DNA of 64,000 nucleotides from Pyropia yezoensis (Eukaryota; Rhodophyta; Bangiophyceae; Bangiales; Bangiaceae). The position numbers and the translations under genes are program-made. Positions 42,528-53,302 of this stretch are shown here, one piece after another. The DNA is taken from assembly GCA_009829735.1 (NCBI GenBank), contig CM020620.1, forward strand, positions 18,434,354 to 18,498,353, given 5' to 3'. The first letter of the stretch is position 1. The number at the start of each line of letters is the position of its first letter. The notes under the pieces are model-generated. The model was not told the DNA's origin and made no database searches. It worked only from the letters and a program-made list of their open reading frames with translations.

Positions 42528-44168
42528 ATGCTCGGGTTTGTTTGGGGTGCGGTGACCCCACGCGGTTGGACCGGCAATGGCTGGGCGGGAGGCACGGGCG
42601 TCGGCCGCACGGTCACCCACCTGCAGCGGGTGCGGCTGCAGGCCGCCTCTGGCCGGACGCGCCACGTGACTACTGGCGGTGGTGGCGGCGTGCGTTGCCA
42701 GCACACGGCGTCGGACGCGGTGCCACGGAGCGCGGGCAAAGACGATGCTGTTCCTGTCTCGCCGGACGGGGTGGAGCCCAAGGCGTCGCGGGTAGACCCC
42801 GTGGACGACAATGTGGCGCCTGCCGCGGGGGTTGCTAGCTCAAGCAGTGCCGGCGACGACGAGGCGCCTGAGTATTACGAGGACGTTTACGTTTCGGATT
42901 CGGGCAGTGAGGAGGATGAGGCTGAAATGATATTGCAACGGCAGGCCAAGGTCGCTCGGGAGCTGGCCCTCCTGGCTGTTGCCCAACGCCAGTCCAAGCG
43001 CTCGCAGTATCCCACAGGCGCTGACAACGAGGCCGCGACTGTTGTCCCAGACCCCCGAAGGGCGGTCACCCAGTCAGAGCTGGAGGCGGAGAAGCGGGAG
43101 CTTGAGGTCCGCGCTGGTGCGGTGGTGCCACCGCAAATGAAGAAGAAGACGCCCATCACCCTCATCCGCTGTGATGGCTACATCTGCGAGCGAGAGTCGG
43201 TTGACGATGGGCACATTGTTTTTCGGGGTGCCGCCACCGAACAGGTGATGCTCGTGTGGAATGCACGGCCGCGGCGGGTGCTCATCCTTACCAAGAAGGG
43301 ACCTGACCTACTGCCATCTCTGATTGAAGCGGTCCGTCACCTGGTCACCAATGAGAAGGTGGCGGTGATGGTTGAGCCTGCCGTCCACGAAGAAGTGGCG
43401 GCCGCTGCGGGTGTTCCAGTCGAGACGTTTGAGAGTCCCTCTTCGCTGCACGAGTGCGTGGACCTGGTGGTGTGCCTTGGCGGCGACGGCCTTATCCTTC
43501 ACGTGTCGACACTTTTCCGAGGGCCAGTTCCGCCGGTGCTGAGCTTTAACCTCGGCTCCCTGGGCTTCCTTACCCCCTTTGACTTCAAGGACTTTGAGAG
43601 CAACATGTCGTCAGTTTTTTCTGGCCAGTGCCTCCTCTCTCTCCGCATGCGGTTGACCTGCTCGGTGTTGCGGGACGGGCAGGTGGTCAAGGAGTTTGAC
43701 GTTCTGAACGAGGTGGTGGTGGACCGAGGTGCATCGCCCTACCTCTCCAACCTCGACTGCTTTTGCGACGGGAAGCTCATCACTACCGTCCAAGCCGACG
43801 GCATCATCATGTCGACACCAACCGGCTCGACGGCGTACAGCATGTCAGCCGGGGGCAGCATGGTCCATCCGTCTGTGCCGGCCATCCTCTTCACGCCGAT
43901 TTGCCCGCACAGTCTGTCGTTCCGGCCGATTGTTTTCCCCGATGCGGCCCAGTTGCGGATAGACGTAGCGGCTGACAGCCGGTCTACTGCCTGGGCCTCT
44001 TTTGACGGCAAGTATCGCCAGCAGCTGCGGCGGGGCGACGGCCTTATGGTGCAGATGAGCATGTTCCCGGTGCCCACCGTGAATGCTGAGGACGACACGA
44101 GCGACTGGTTTGCGTCGCTGGACCGGGCTTTCAACTTCAACTCTCGCGCCAAGCAAAAGAAACTTTGA
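42528..44168 (+). CDS. NADK: NAD kinase
   Basis: 546 residues. The C-terminal ~330 form the ATP-NAD kinase domain: LGGDGLILH (the catalytic GGDG at 318-321), FNLGSLGFLTPF (340-351), LNEVVVDRG (393-401, NAD-binding NE motif), and TPTGSTAYSMSAGGSMVHP (430-448, diphosphate binding). It phosphorylates NAD+ to NADP+ with ATP and so sets NADPH supply. The first ~60 residues are Gly/Arg/Thr-rich with few acidic residues and could be a plastid or mitochondrial targeting peptide; residues 90-135 are acidic and disordered. Single exon, ATG at 42528. It converges with the argininosuccinate lyase gene, 216 bp between stops. I infer an organellar form from the N-terminus only. Confidence 0.95.
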   Translation: MLGFVWGAVTPRGWTGNGWAGGTGVGRTVTHLQRVRLQAASGRTRHVTTGGGGGVRCQHTASDAVPRSAGKDDAVPVSPDGVEPKASRVDPVDDNVAPAAGVASSSSAGDDEAPEYYEDVYVSDSGSEEDEAEMILQRQAKVARELALLAVAQRQSKRSQYPTGADNEAATVVPDPRRAVTQSELEAEKRELEVRAGAVVPPQMKKKTPITLIRCDGYICERESVDDGHIVFRGAATEQVMLVWNARPRRVLILTKKGPDLLPSLIEAVRHLVTNEKVAVMVEPAVHEEVAAAAGVPVETFESPSSLHECVDLVVCLGGDGLILHVSTLFRGPVPPVLSFNLGSLGFLTPFDFKDFESNMSSVFSGQCLLSLRMRLTCSVLRDGQVVKEFDVLNEVVVDRGASPYLSNLDCFCDGKLITTVQADGIIMSTPTGSTAYSMSAGGSMVHPSVPAILFTPICPHSLSFRPIVFPDAAQLRIDVAADSRSTAWASFDGKYRQQLRRGDGLMVQMSMFPVPTVNAEDDTSDWFASLDRAFNFNSRAKQKKL

Positions 44169-44384
44169 AGGGGGGGTTGTTGAGTGGGCTTGTGTGCTCA
44201 CACCGGTGGAGATGTCTGGGAGCTTGCGAGGGGCTGTGGCGGGGTGGTGCGGGGGCGATTTGGGGCTGGGGGTATGCGCGGTCGGCTGTTTGTGCAGATA
44301 GAGGAGCAGACTTTACAGGTGAATGACCCCCCGGGCCGCCACCCACGCTCGCTCCGTTCAATCGAATCCTAGTGCGACGGCGCC

Positions 44385-45854
44385 TCAGGCCTTGTCACCG
44401 GCCTCAGCCTCGGCCATCCAAGCTTGGCTCTGCCAGTAGGCCACCTGCGCCCGCACCTGCGACGGCGCGGTTCCGCCAACCACGTCCCGCGCCGCCACAG
44501 ACGCCTCGGGCATCCACAGGCCAAGGCACTCCTCGGTTGCTTCCGGCACCGACTCGCGGAGCTCGGCGAGGGTGAACTTCTCCAGGCCCTTACCCGCCCG
44601 GTGGGCAGCACCGACGAGCGCACCCACCCGGTGGTGCGCCTGACGGAACGGGAGCCCCTGGCGGACGAGCCACTCTGCCAGGTCGGTGGCCATGAGGGCT
44701 GCGTCCGAAGCTGCCGCGTGCATGCGGTCCTTGCGCACCTTAATGGAGGCAACCATGGGTGCGTACACGGCGAGCACCAGCTTGGCCGTATCTACGGCGT
44801 CAAAAAGGGGCTCCTTGTCCTCTTGCATGTCCCGGTTGTAGCAGAGCGGCAGGTTCTTCATCAGCGACAAGAGGGTGACGAGGTCGCCATAAACGCGGGC
44901 GGCTTTGCCGCGGGTCAGCTCACACACGTCGGGGTTCTTCTTTTGGGGCATGATGGAAGAGCCGGTGCAAAAAGCGTCGCCAAGCTCCACCCAGCCCGCC
45001 TCCTGGGAGCACCAAAACACCGTGTCTTCTGACAGCCGAGACAGGTGCATCATCATCAGGGACAAAGCGGATACCAGCTCCACCGCAAAGTCCCGGTCGC
45101 TGACCGCGTCCATCGAGTTGCGGGTGAGGCCGCCGGTAAAGCCCAACGCATCTGCCACTGACGCACGGTCAATGGGCAGTGTGGTGCCCGCCATGGCACC
45201 CGCACCAAGCGGCAGCACGTCCATCCGCTTGGCCGCGTCGGTCAGCCGCCCCACATCGCGATCGAGCATCTCCACATACGCAAGCAGCACATGACCAAAC
45301 ACGACTGGCTGCGCGTGCTGCAGGTGCGTAAAGCCCGGTACGATGGTGTCGGTGTGCTCCGACGCGAGGGTAACCAGCGCGGCCTGCAGAGCGCGCGCCA
45401 GACGCACCAGCTCCGCCACCTCGTCGCGCAGGTACAGGCGCATATCCGTAGCAACCTGGTCATTGCGGCTGCGCGCGGCGTGCAGACGCCCCCCCGGGGC
45501 GCCAATGAGGCCCGTCAGGCGCGACTCAATGTTCATATGCACGTCCTCAAGCGCCGTCGACCACACAAACGTGCCCGCCTCGATCTCAGCCTGAACCGCG
45601 GCGAGGCCCTCGACAATCGCATCCGCGTCAGCCTGGGGGATGATGCCCTGCCGGGCGAGCATCCGCGCGTGGGCAGTGCTGCCCCGGATGTCGTGCGCAT
45701 ACATGCGGCGGTCGTACGAGACGGATTCACCGAGGAGAGCGACGAGTTCGTTGGGGGGGGCGTCAAACCGACCGCCCCACATGGCCGCGCCCTTGGCGGG
45801 CGCCGCGGGCGCCCCGTCCGCCGCGGCAGGTGCCTTGGACGCCCCGTCGGCCAT
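44385..45854 (-). CDS. ASL: Argininosuccinate lyase
   Basis: 489 residues from the ATG at 45854 (GCCATGGCC-type context; the frame upstream has only a GTG). A short Ala-rich leader precedes MWGGRFDAP. Family landmarks: HAARSRNDQ (125-133), THLQHAQP (176-183, His involved in catalysis), and the signature GSSIMPQKKNPD (298-309) with the catalytic Ser. It splits argininosuccinate into arginine and fumarate, the last step of arginine synthesis. Length is normal for the family (~460-470 plus leader), single exon, no missing key residue. The leader is not clearly a transit peptide, so the compartment is open. Confidence 0.97.
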   Translation of the reverse strand: MADGASKAPAAADGAPAAPAKGAAMWGGRFDAPPNELVALLGESVSYDRRMYAHDIRGSTAHARMLARQGIIPQADADAIVEGLAAVQAEIEAGTFVWSTALEDVHMNIESRLTGLIGAPGGRLHAARSRNDQVATDMRLYLRDEVAELVRLARALQAALVTLASEHTDTIVPGFTHLQHAQPVVFGHVLLAYVEMLDRDVGRLTDAAKRMDVLPLGAGAMAGTTLPIDRASVADALGFTGGLTRNSMDAVSDRDFAVELVSALSLMMMHLSRLSEDTVFWCSQEAGWVELGDAFCTGSSIMPQKKNPDVCELTRGKAARVYGDLVTLLSLMKNLPLCYNRDMQEDKEPLFDAVDTAKLVLAVYAPMVASIKVRKDRMHAAASDAALMATDLAEWLVRQGLPFRQAHHRVGALVGAAHRAGKGLEKFTLAELRESVPEATEECLGLWMPEASVAARDVVGGTAPSQVRAQVAYWQSQAWMAEAEAGDKA

Positions 45855-46224
45855 GGCGACAGGGGGGAAGGACAGGGGCGCGGCTCCACAGGTGGGGCGG
45901 CGACGGCAAAAAGTCGCGGTTAGGTGGTTGGGGCACGAAATGTGGAGCACGCGAGCAGGATACGACTCACTGTGGGCAGAGAGGGCGGGGAAAGAAAGGC
46001 GGGAAGGAGACCTCGGGTCCCCGGTCCGGACACGGTCTTGGGCGCCGTCGAGGGGAGGAAGATGTGCCCCGTACGAGACAGATCGTGGGGGACGAACTGA
46101 CTGCAGTGGGGGATCAACGTGCGCTCGCCCGGATCAAGAATACTGTACAGTACGTCAAGATTTAAGCACGGCCTCCTAGATACACGCAGCGCTACTTATG
46201 TAATTCGCCAGCTGTCCGAATTTG
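45855..46224. other. Upstream region of argininosuccinate lyase, no gene seen
   Basis: About 370 bp between the lyase start and the Ala-rich repeat. Contains a short AT-rich patch at 46136-46166 and no recognisable coding sequence. Confidence 0.4.
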
Positions 46225-47344
46225 CTACCATGCGAGGCTGCCCAAGCGACGCTGTCCAACCCATCTGAGAAAGACAACGACTGCACCGTGTGGCCGCACG
46301 ATGCAACGAATGGCCGTGGCTGCCGCGCCACCCCACAGCCCGCCACGCAGTGATGCATTGGTTTCCGGCGTCGCGTCCTTGTCCGGCGCGTCGGCCTCCA
46401 CGCTCGCCGCCACCGCTTCTTGCGAGACCGCCGCCTTGGCTTTGTCAGCATCGCTGGCGGTGGCCGACGCGGCCATCTCAGCCGCCGATGCGGCCGGCGC
46501 AGCCGCCGCCTCCACTGCCACTGCGGATCCCGCGTTGGGCCCGCCCGCGTCGGCCGTCGACATGGCGCCAGCCGACGTGGCCGGCGCAGAAGCCTTCACC
46601 GGCTCCGCCTCCTTTTCTGCAGCCGCCGCGTCAATAACAGTCACCGCCGCATCCTTGGCCGGCACTTCCGCCACAACGCTCGCGGCCACCGCATCCTCAG
46701 ACACCGCCATCGTCTCGGTTCTGTCAGCATCGCTGGCGGTGGCCGACGCGGCCACCTCGGCCGCGGCGCGGCTAGCGCAGCCGCCGCCTCCTCGGCCGAC
46801 GCCGCGTCGGGCCCGCCCGCGTCTGCGTCTTTCTTTTCCGCCGCCGCATCCTTCTTGGCGGCCGCCGCCTCCTTCTTGGCCGCAGACGCTTCCTTCTGGC
46901 CGCCGCGGCGTCCTTCTTGGACGCCGCCTCGCCCTTCTTTGAAGGCCGCGCCGCCCTTGGCCGGCGCGTCGACCACGACGCTCGCCGCGCAACCGCATTA
47001 TCAGATATCACCACCGTCTTGGCCTTGTCCGCGTCGATGGCAGTTGCCGACGCCGCTACCTCGGCCGCCGACTCTACGGGCGCAGCCACCGCCTCCACCG
47101 CCGCTGCGAGCGCGACGTCGGCGCTCCCCGCGTCGGCCGCCAACTTCGCGCCGGCCGACGTGGCGGACGGCATCACCACCTCAATGGCCGCCTCATCGGC
47201 GGCGGCGATAACAGCGCCCGCTGCAGGCGTCTTTGCCTTGTTCTGGCCCCGCTCGGCGGTGGAGGGCGTCTTCTTACTAGTGATGCCTACAAGGGGGGCG
47301 GGCTCGGGCGCGCCGCCGCTGCGGGTACGCGACCGGCAGTTCAT
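46225..47344 (-). pseudogene. Ala-rich protein with three ~95-residue repeats, frame-broken
   Basis: Minus strand. Three copies of a 285-300-bp unit (around 47020, 46720 and 46440) encode AASATAxDAD... followed by ...AVAASV... and an Ala/Lys/Asp-rich stretch. They fall in different frames: the first frame runs from the ATG at 47344 to ~46990, the middle is in a second frame, and the last runs in a third to the stop at 46225. One switch matches an extra CG dinucleotide near 46985 when the repeats are aligned. The middle part has Lys/Ala repeats (KKEAAAAKKDAAAEKKDA), coiled-coil-like. Function unknown. Its ATG overlaps the CPSF30 stop by four bases, so it could also be a broken or spliced extension of that gene, or simply a low-complexity tract. 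Confidence 0.4.
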
Positions 47345-48015
47345 GATGATGGCAAGAAGGAAGCGGGGAGCGCGGTGAGAGAGGGGGGGGGGTGGGAGGC
47401 TTTTCCAATGTCCCGAAAGATGATCTTGGGCGCCGGCCCCTTGGGCCGCCCAAACCCAAACCGGTCAATCCCCCCCGGGTCGTCATCGTCGGCGCGGGGG
47501 GTCTCAAAGCGGGCGTGGCCAAACACGCACTCGGGGCCGTCCTTGCAAAAGCCTGCAAGGTAGTTGGCGCACGCGACCTTGCGGACGTGTCGGTGGCGGC
47601 ACTTGGGCCCGTGCTTGCAAAAGCCGCGCGCAAAGTAGGGGCACTCGTTGCGCTTCTTCTCCGGGTCAATGTGCCGGTACATGCACTCGGTGTTGGAGCA
47701 CTCGCCAAACTTGGAGAAGAAGTAGCACTCGGGCATCTTGGAGAGGTCAAACTCGTGGAGGTACTCGCAAAACTCGTCCTTCTTGCACAGCCCCCGCAGC
47801 CAGTGCTTGCACACAATCAGCCGGTCGTTGCGGGCGTGACGGTACTGGCAGCGGGAGCCCTTGGCGCAGCCCTGGGGGGAAAAGAAGAAGCGGCACAGGT
47901 CGGTGCTGCGGCCTTCCGCCATGTCATCGTCCCGCCGCTGGATGTCCAGCTGGTTCTCCACCTCAAAGTCAAACACCTGCCCGTGCAGGGGGGCGGGGTC
48001 AAAGTCAAGCGCCAT
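47341..48015 (-). CDS. CPSF30: CPSF30/Yth1, CCCH zinc-finger subunit of the mRNA cleavage and polyadenylation factor
   Basis: 224 residues from the ATG at 48015. An acidic N-terminus (FDFEVENQLDIQ) is followed by five tandem CCCH fingers with C-x8-C-x5-C-x3-H or close spacing: CRFFFSPQGCAKGSRCQYRH, CKHWLRGLCKKDEFCEYLH, CYFFSKFGECSNTECMYRH, CPYFARGFCKHGPKCRHRH, CANYLAGFCKDGPECVFGH. It recognises the AAUAAA-type signal as part of the poly(A) factor in the nucleus. Five fingers and ~220 residues match yeast Yth1; the C-terminal zinc knuckle of animal CPSF4 is absent. Divergent from TAF11 with ~900 bp between. Single exon. Confidence 0.95.
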   Translation of the reverse strand: MALDFDPAPLHGQVFDFEVENQLDIQRRDDDMAEGRSTDLCRFFFSPQGCAKGSRCQYRHARNDRLIVCKHWLRGLCKKDEFCEYLHEFDLSKMPECYFFSKFGECSNTECMYRHIDPEKKRNECPYFARGFCKHGPKCRHRHVRKVACANYLAGFCKDGPECVFGHARFETPRADDDDPGGIDRFGFGRPKGPAPKIIFRDIGKASHPPPSLTALPASFLPSS

Positions 48016-48921
48016 GGTCCCCGTCGACGCCAACGGGCCGTCCAGCACCGGGACACTCGGCCCAGGGAGGTGGCGTGGGCAGCCCGGCCCGGCGCGGTGG
48101 CGTCAGCAAGTCGCCGGCTCGGCCCCGGGCCTCTGGCCACCTTGTCCGCCCGCCGAGCCCAGCAGCGGATGGGGCGCGGCAACACCACGGAACGCTGCTC
48201 GGCAGCCGCCCGGCGTGGGCGCCCCCACCAACCGCAAGGACGCGGGCGGTGTGGCGCCGCGGCCGGGAGCGGGGGGAGGCGCAACCGGCGACGTTGCAGG
48301 GGGAGAGGAGGGGGTGGGGGGGGCAACGTGTTCGTGGGGAAACAGTGCACTACTGTAGGATATCAGGGGAAGGGTGGAAGTGAAGATGGAAGGGCAGTTC
48401 CACACAGTCGCAAGGTGCCGACGTGACTGCCAGCGCTTGAGGGAGCGGGGAGGAAGGGCAGCGGCGGCGCGTGGGCGGGTGGTGACCTGTCCTCGCGCCT
48501 TCTCACGGCGCCTTCGTGTCACTTGCAAATTCTCTTCTTCACGTATAGAATTGTACAAGTGCCACGCTGGGAACAGTCGATTCTGATTTTTCGTCATAGA
48601 AGGTCCGTTGTTGTCGTCTTCCTGCTCGCGCGCTGCTCTCCCCGCGCGAGCTTGCTCTTTGGTAGCAGCGCGGCCCTATTTGCTGTCTTCCTGCCCACCC
48701 GCGGTGCCGTCTCTGTGCGGTGCCGTCTCTGTGCGGTGCCGTCTCTGTGCGGTGCCGTCGTCTTCCTCTGCGCTGCCGTCTGCCCACCGCCCTGCCCTTG
48801 TGGAGTGCTGGCGTGCACTCCCCCGTCGGCGGGCGCGTCCTGGGATGTGTGGTGTCTGCCCACACCCCCGCCCCCCCTCACTTGTCTCCTCTTGCCCTGC
48901 TTGCGTTCCGGCACTCCCCCG
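48016..48921. promoter_or_regulatory. Divergent intergenic region, CPSF30 / TAF11
   Basis: About 900 bp between the two start codons, so both promoters must lie here. No TATA or initiator could be assigned with confidence. It includes the 16-bp tandem repeat at 48701-48759. Confidence 0.4.
48701..48759. repeat. 16-bp tandem repeat, 3.7 copies
   Basis: GCGGTGCCGTCTCTGT repeated three times exactly, then a partial fourth unit; 160-220 bp upstream of the TAF11 start. Confidence 0.9.
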
Positions 48922-49183
48922 ATGAGTGCGCCGCCCCCGCCGGCAGCGGCGGCTCCGCCGACCGCGGACGCGGCCGTGCCCACCACCGCCGCCGCGCCGC
49001 CCGCCGTCGGCGGTGCGCCCGCGGCTGCCGTGGCGCCCGCCGGGCCAGACACCGCCACCGCCGCGCCGCCGGCCGTGCCGCCCGCCGCCGCTGACGGTGC
49101 CACCCCCGCCCCGCCTGCCGCCCCCGCCGCCGCTGCCACTGCCGCCGACGCCGCCGCCGCTACGCCTGCCACGCCGTCCCCGC

Positions 49184-49229
<46 letters not shown>

Positions 49230-50963
49230 TGCGCCTGCGGGGGCGGGCACTGCGGCGGGGGCGCCGCCGCCGCCCCCACTGTCGGGGCCCCCGCCCGCGG
49301 GTGCGGCGGCCACGGCGGCGGCGGCGCCCGACGCGGCGGCGGCGGTGGCGGCACCCGCGGTGGCGGCGGCAGCCGCCGCCCCGGCAGCCGCCCCGGCGCT
49401 GCCGCTGCCGCTGGCAGGGGCGTCCCCACCGCGGCCGCCGCCGCCGGCGGGGGCCAGCGCCACCCCGCCCGCCGCTGCCGCTGCCGGCACCGCCACCCCA
49501 CCACCCCCTGCCGCGGCGGTAGCCGGTGCCGGCCTGCCCGCCGCTGCTGCCGCCGCCGCCGGCGGCAGTCCCGCCGCGGCTCCCGCCGCCGCCTGCGGGG
49601 CCACTGCCGCCCCGGCCACCGCCGCCGCCCCGGCCGCCACCACCGTTGAGGGGGGTGCCGCCCCGCCGCCGCAGACGACTGCGAACGGCGGCGGCGGCGG
49701 CGGCAGCGGCGGCGGCGGCGGCGGCGGTGGCGGCGGCAGCGGCGGTGGTGGTGGTGGTGGCGGCAATGCCGTCACGGCCGCCACGGCCGCCCCGTTGCCG
49801 TCGTTGGCGGTAGCGGCCACGCCTGGGGAGGCGGCCGCGGCGGCCGCGTCGCCGACCGGCGGCGCCGGTGGCGCCGCTGCGGCGGCGGTCGCCGATACCC
49901 CCGCCGGGGCGGCGGCGGCTCCCCGGGAGCCCGCGTCGGCCGAGCCCGACGAGGGCGTGCCCATCCTCCGCTACGATGACGAGCAGCCGCTGGACTTGGC
50001 TGCCATCCAGTCCCATGTGAGGTGCGTTTTGCGTAGGTTGGGGGGGGGGGGGGGGGGGTGCGTGTGTGGTCGCTTGGCCCGGTGGTGTTGCCGGGCACAT
50101 CGACCGGTGGCGGTTTTTTGTTCTTGTTGGTCGTGCCTCCCTCGTCGTCTTTGTCTGTGGTCAGCTCTGGTGCGCGCGCGCCGGTGGCAGGGACTCACCC
50201 CTGGGCGCTGGCCAGCTGCTCCGCTCCCGCCTTGCTCCCTTTTTTTTTGTGCCCCCGCTTTGCGTCCGGCCCTCCACCTCTCTTTTAACCCTGGCTCCCC
50301 TCCCTCCCCTTTGCCCCCTCCCCACCGGCGCAGCGCCCAAGTGGCCACCTTTACCGCCGACGAGATGCGGCGGTACGAGGCGTACCGGCGGTCGGACCTC
50401 AAGAAGGAGCGGGTCAAAAAGGTGCTGTCGGGCATCTCCCCCGTCTTTGACAAGATGGCCCCCTCCGACGCGTACGTCATTGCGGTCAAGGGGCTGGCCA
50501 AGCTGTTTGTGGGGGACGTTGTGGAGACCGCCGCGACGGTGGCGGCCGAGTGGGGGGACCGCCCCGCGGGGGACCAGGGGCTCGCCGCGCCGGCGCTGCA
50601 GCCCAAGCATCTGCGGGTACGTTTGGTGGTGGGGGGGGGTGAGGGGGTGCCTGTTTTTGGGTGGCCTTTGGGGGGGGCTCGCCTCTGTTTGCCTGTGGGA
50701 TGGATGCCTGGGTATATGGCGTATGGTCTCAGGTCTGGGCCGGCGCGGGGTGGCGATGAGGTCAGGCACGCCGGTGTGGGCGACTGGTTTTCTCACGTAC
50801 GAGTCTCCCCGCTGCGGTGGTCTGCTGGCTGCTACCCGGACGTCTGGGTGCGGTGCCCCCCTCCGTCCCCCTCCGTTCCCTCCCACAGGAAGCGTACCGG
50901 CGGCTGCGGCGGGACGGCGCCTTCCCCACCACCGACCGGCGAGCGGGGTCGTTTCTGAGCTAG
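48922..50963 (+). CDS. TAF11: TAF11, TFIID histone-fold subunit, three exons
   Basis: Exons 48922-50021, 50334-50616 and 50889-50963 (485 residues). Intron 1 starts GTGCGT and ends GCAG (312 nt, phase 2). Intron 2 starts GTACGT and ends ACAG (272 nt, phase 0). Both are supported by restoring the TAF11 signature across the joins: FTADEMRRYEAYRRSDLKK, VAVKGLAKLFVGDVVETA-like histone-fold helices (sequence reads VIAVKGLAKLFVGDVVETA), LQPKHLR joined to EAYRRLRRDG. The first exon is a ~340-residue Ala/Pro/Gly tract from CCG/GCC repeats ending in an acidic patch; its start is uncertain. TAF11 pairs with TAF13 in TFIID and contacts TBP and TFIIA. The only clearly intron-bearing gene in the window. 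Confidence 0.9.
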
Positions 50964-51296
50964 CGTCGCCCGCGGGGGCGGACGGCGTCTCCTCTCCTCC
51001 CCCCCTCCCGTCTGCGTCGACACTCGTCCTCGGTGGGCATGCTCCACGTTGATTTCTTGTTTTCTTGCTCGTCGTGAACCCCTGCGCGCTTGCCACTATG
51101 TGTCCCCCTACCCGGTCCCCCCGTGTGCGTCCTTCGCGCACACCCGCACTTGCCCCCCTCCCCCCCCCCCCCCCATCCACCAGGGACGATTCTTCCCCCA
51201 CCCCCTCCACCCCCACCCCCCCCCCACCAATCCGCTCCTCTCTACTCTCCCCCCACGCCTGCCCACCAAAGAGTTTACCCCTCCCTCCCCTCCCCC
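50964..51296. other. Intergenic between convergent TAF11 and OAS-like genes
   Basis: About 330 bp of C-rich, T-containing sequence with CCCC runs. Nothing coding recognised. Confidence 0.4.
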
Positions 51297-51863
51297 TCAC
51301 AGCAGCGTAAACACAAACTCGAGGTTGCACGGCAGCGCCAGCTCCACCCCCGACGCCACTGGCTGCACGCGCCCCCCCCCCGGCGTCCAGCCCAGCGTCG
51401 CCGTGCCGTGCGCGGCGAGGTGCACTTCCATCAGCAGCGGCCCCGCGGCGGTCACCCCCGGCGGCGCCGCCACCGCCACGTCCACCCGCCGCAGCACGTA
51501 CGCGGGGCGGGCGGCGCGGTGGCGGCGGCCGACGAGGGCGCCCACGCCGCCCCCACCGCCGCCGCCGCCGCCCCGGCCATCGGGTCCGCCGGCACCGCCG
51601 CCCCCCCCACCGCCCCCCCCCCCGTCCCCCCACCGCCTGGGATGGGGGGCGGCGGGAGCCCCCCCGCGGCGCGGAGGAGCAGGTGCCACGGGCCTCCCTG
51701 GAAGGTGACCACCCCCACGGGCGCCCACGACGGGGAGCCCGCGGCGGGGCCCGGCGGCAGCGCCACCGCCGCGACCGTCACGCGGGGGTAGGCGTAGCCG
51801 GCGGGGGGGGGCGCGCCCGCCTCGCCGGCGGGCGCCACCGGCGGCAGCGGCCCGCCCGCCCAG

Positions 51864-51902
<39 letters not shown>

Positions 51903-52090
51903 ACGGCGGCGGATCCAACGCCCCGCCGGGCGTCGGCGGCGCCGCCCGCCGACGCGCCGGGGTGGTGCCACCAGCGGATGCCGGCGGTGATCTCCCCGTC
52001 GGCCGACGGGGTGTCGTCCTCGTCCTCGCCGGCGCGGAGGGGGGGGGGGCGCAGCGGCCGCGGGGGCGCCCCCGTCGACCGCCACGAGCG

Positions 52091-52126
<36 letters not shown>

Positions 52127-52871
52127 GCCGCCACCGCCGCCGCCGCCGCCGCTGCCGCCCGTGCTGGCGGCGGCAAAGGACGGGAAGGAGCGCATGCTCG
52201 GCATGGGCCCGTCCCCATTGATGCCCGCCACCAGCGACAGCACCCCGCTGTCCGCGTCAAAGCCGTCCCACCCGCCGGCGGTGATGGCGGGGCGGCCGCC
52301 GCCGCCGCCGCCGCCGCCCCCACCAGCGCTGCCCGCGTCGCTGGCATAGGGGGAGGGGGAGCCACAAGCGCCCCCCCCCCCCCCCCCCCGCCACCCCCCC
52401 CCCCCCCACCCCCATCCGCTCCAGCGTCCGCCGCGCGTGCGCCGCGAGGAGGGACCAGTCCCCATAGTCGGCGGCCACGTCCCGGCACGGCAGCGCCGGG
52501 TCCAGCACCATCAGCCGCGGGCAGCCGCCGCCGCCCCCGCCGCCACCCCCACCCCCCCCGCGACACACGGGCGGGGAGGGGGCGTAGCGGAGCGCCGCGT
52601 CGGCGGCGTAGAGGGCGTCCCAGCCGAGGATGGAGACGCCCGTGCCCACCGCCGCGGCGGCCGCGCCGCCGCCCTCCACCGCCAGCAGGCGGAGGAAGGC
52701 GACAAAGACGCGGCCGACCGCCGCGTCCACGTCGGGGGGGGGCGGGTCTGCGGGCAGCGGCGCGCGGCCGCCGCGGCCGCCCCGCCCGTCCCGCGGCCGT
52801 CGCCTGCCGTTGCGGCGGCGGCGCGGGGGCAGGCCCAGGGCGGCGGCGGCGGCGGCGGCGGCGTCGTCGAT

Positions 52872-52920
<49 letters not shown>

Positions 52921-53260
52921 CCGCCGCCGTCCGTGTGGACGCCCCCCTCGTCGTCGTCCTCATCGGGGGCGTCGGACCACCCCCCGCCCCCCCCCCCCCC
53001 GGCGGGGGGTCGTCGTCGTGAAAGGCGGCGAGCATGACCAGCTCAATCAGCTCCGCGGCGGGCCGCGCCAGCCCCCCGTCCCAGTCGAGGGAGTCCACCC
53101 ACAGCTTGGCCAGCCGCGCCAGGTCCCCGTACAGCGGCGGCTGGGCGGCCAGGAAGGCCGCCCGCGTCGGCGCCACCGCCGCCTCGAGCAGCCGCCCCCG
53201 CTCCGCCGCCGCCGCCACCGCCGCCCACCGCGACGCGGCCTTGCGCGCCGCCGCGACGGG

Positions 53261-53302
<42 letters not shown>

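Noticed and set aside
49160..49240. Possible CRISPR-like or satellite array from regular GCC repeats
   Set aside because: Simple trinucleotide repeats inside the TAF11 reading frame, with no spacers.
48594..50100. Long poly-Gly/Ala minus-strand ORFs opposite TAF11 exon 1
   Set aside because: Antisense of CCG/GCC trinucleotide repeats; no start context or domain.
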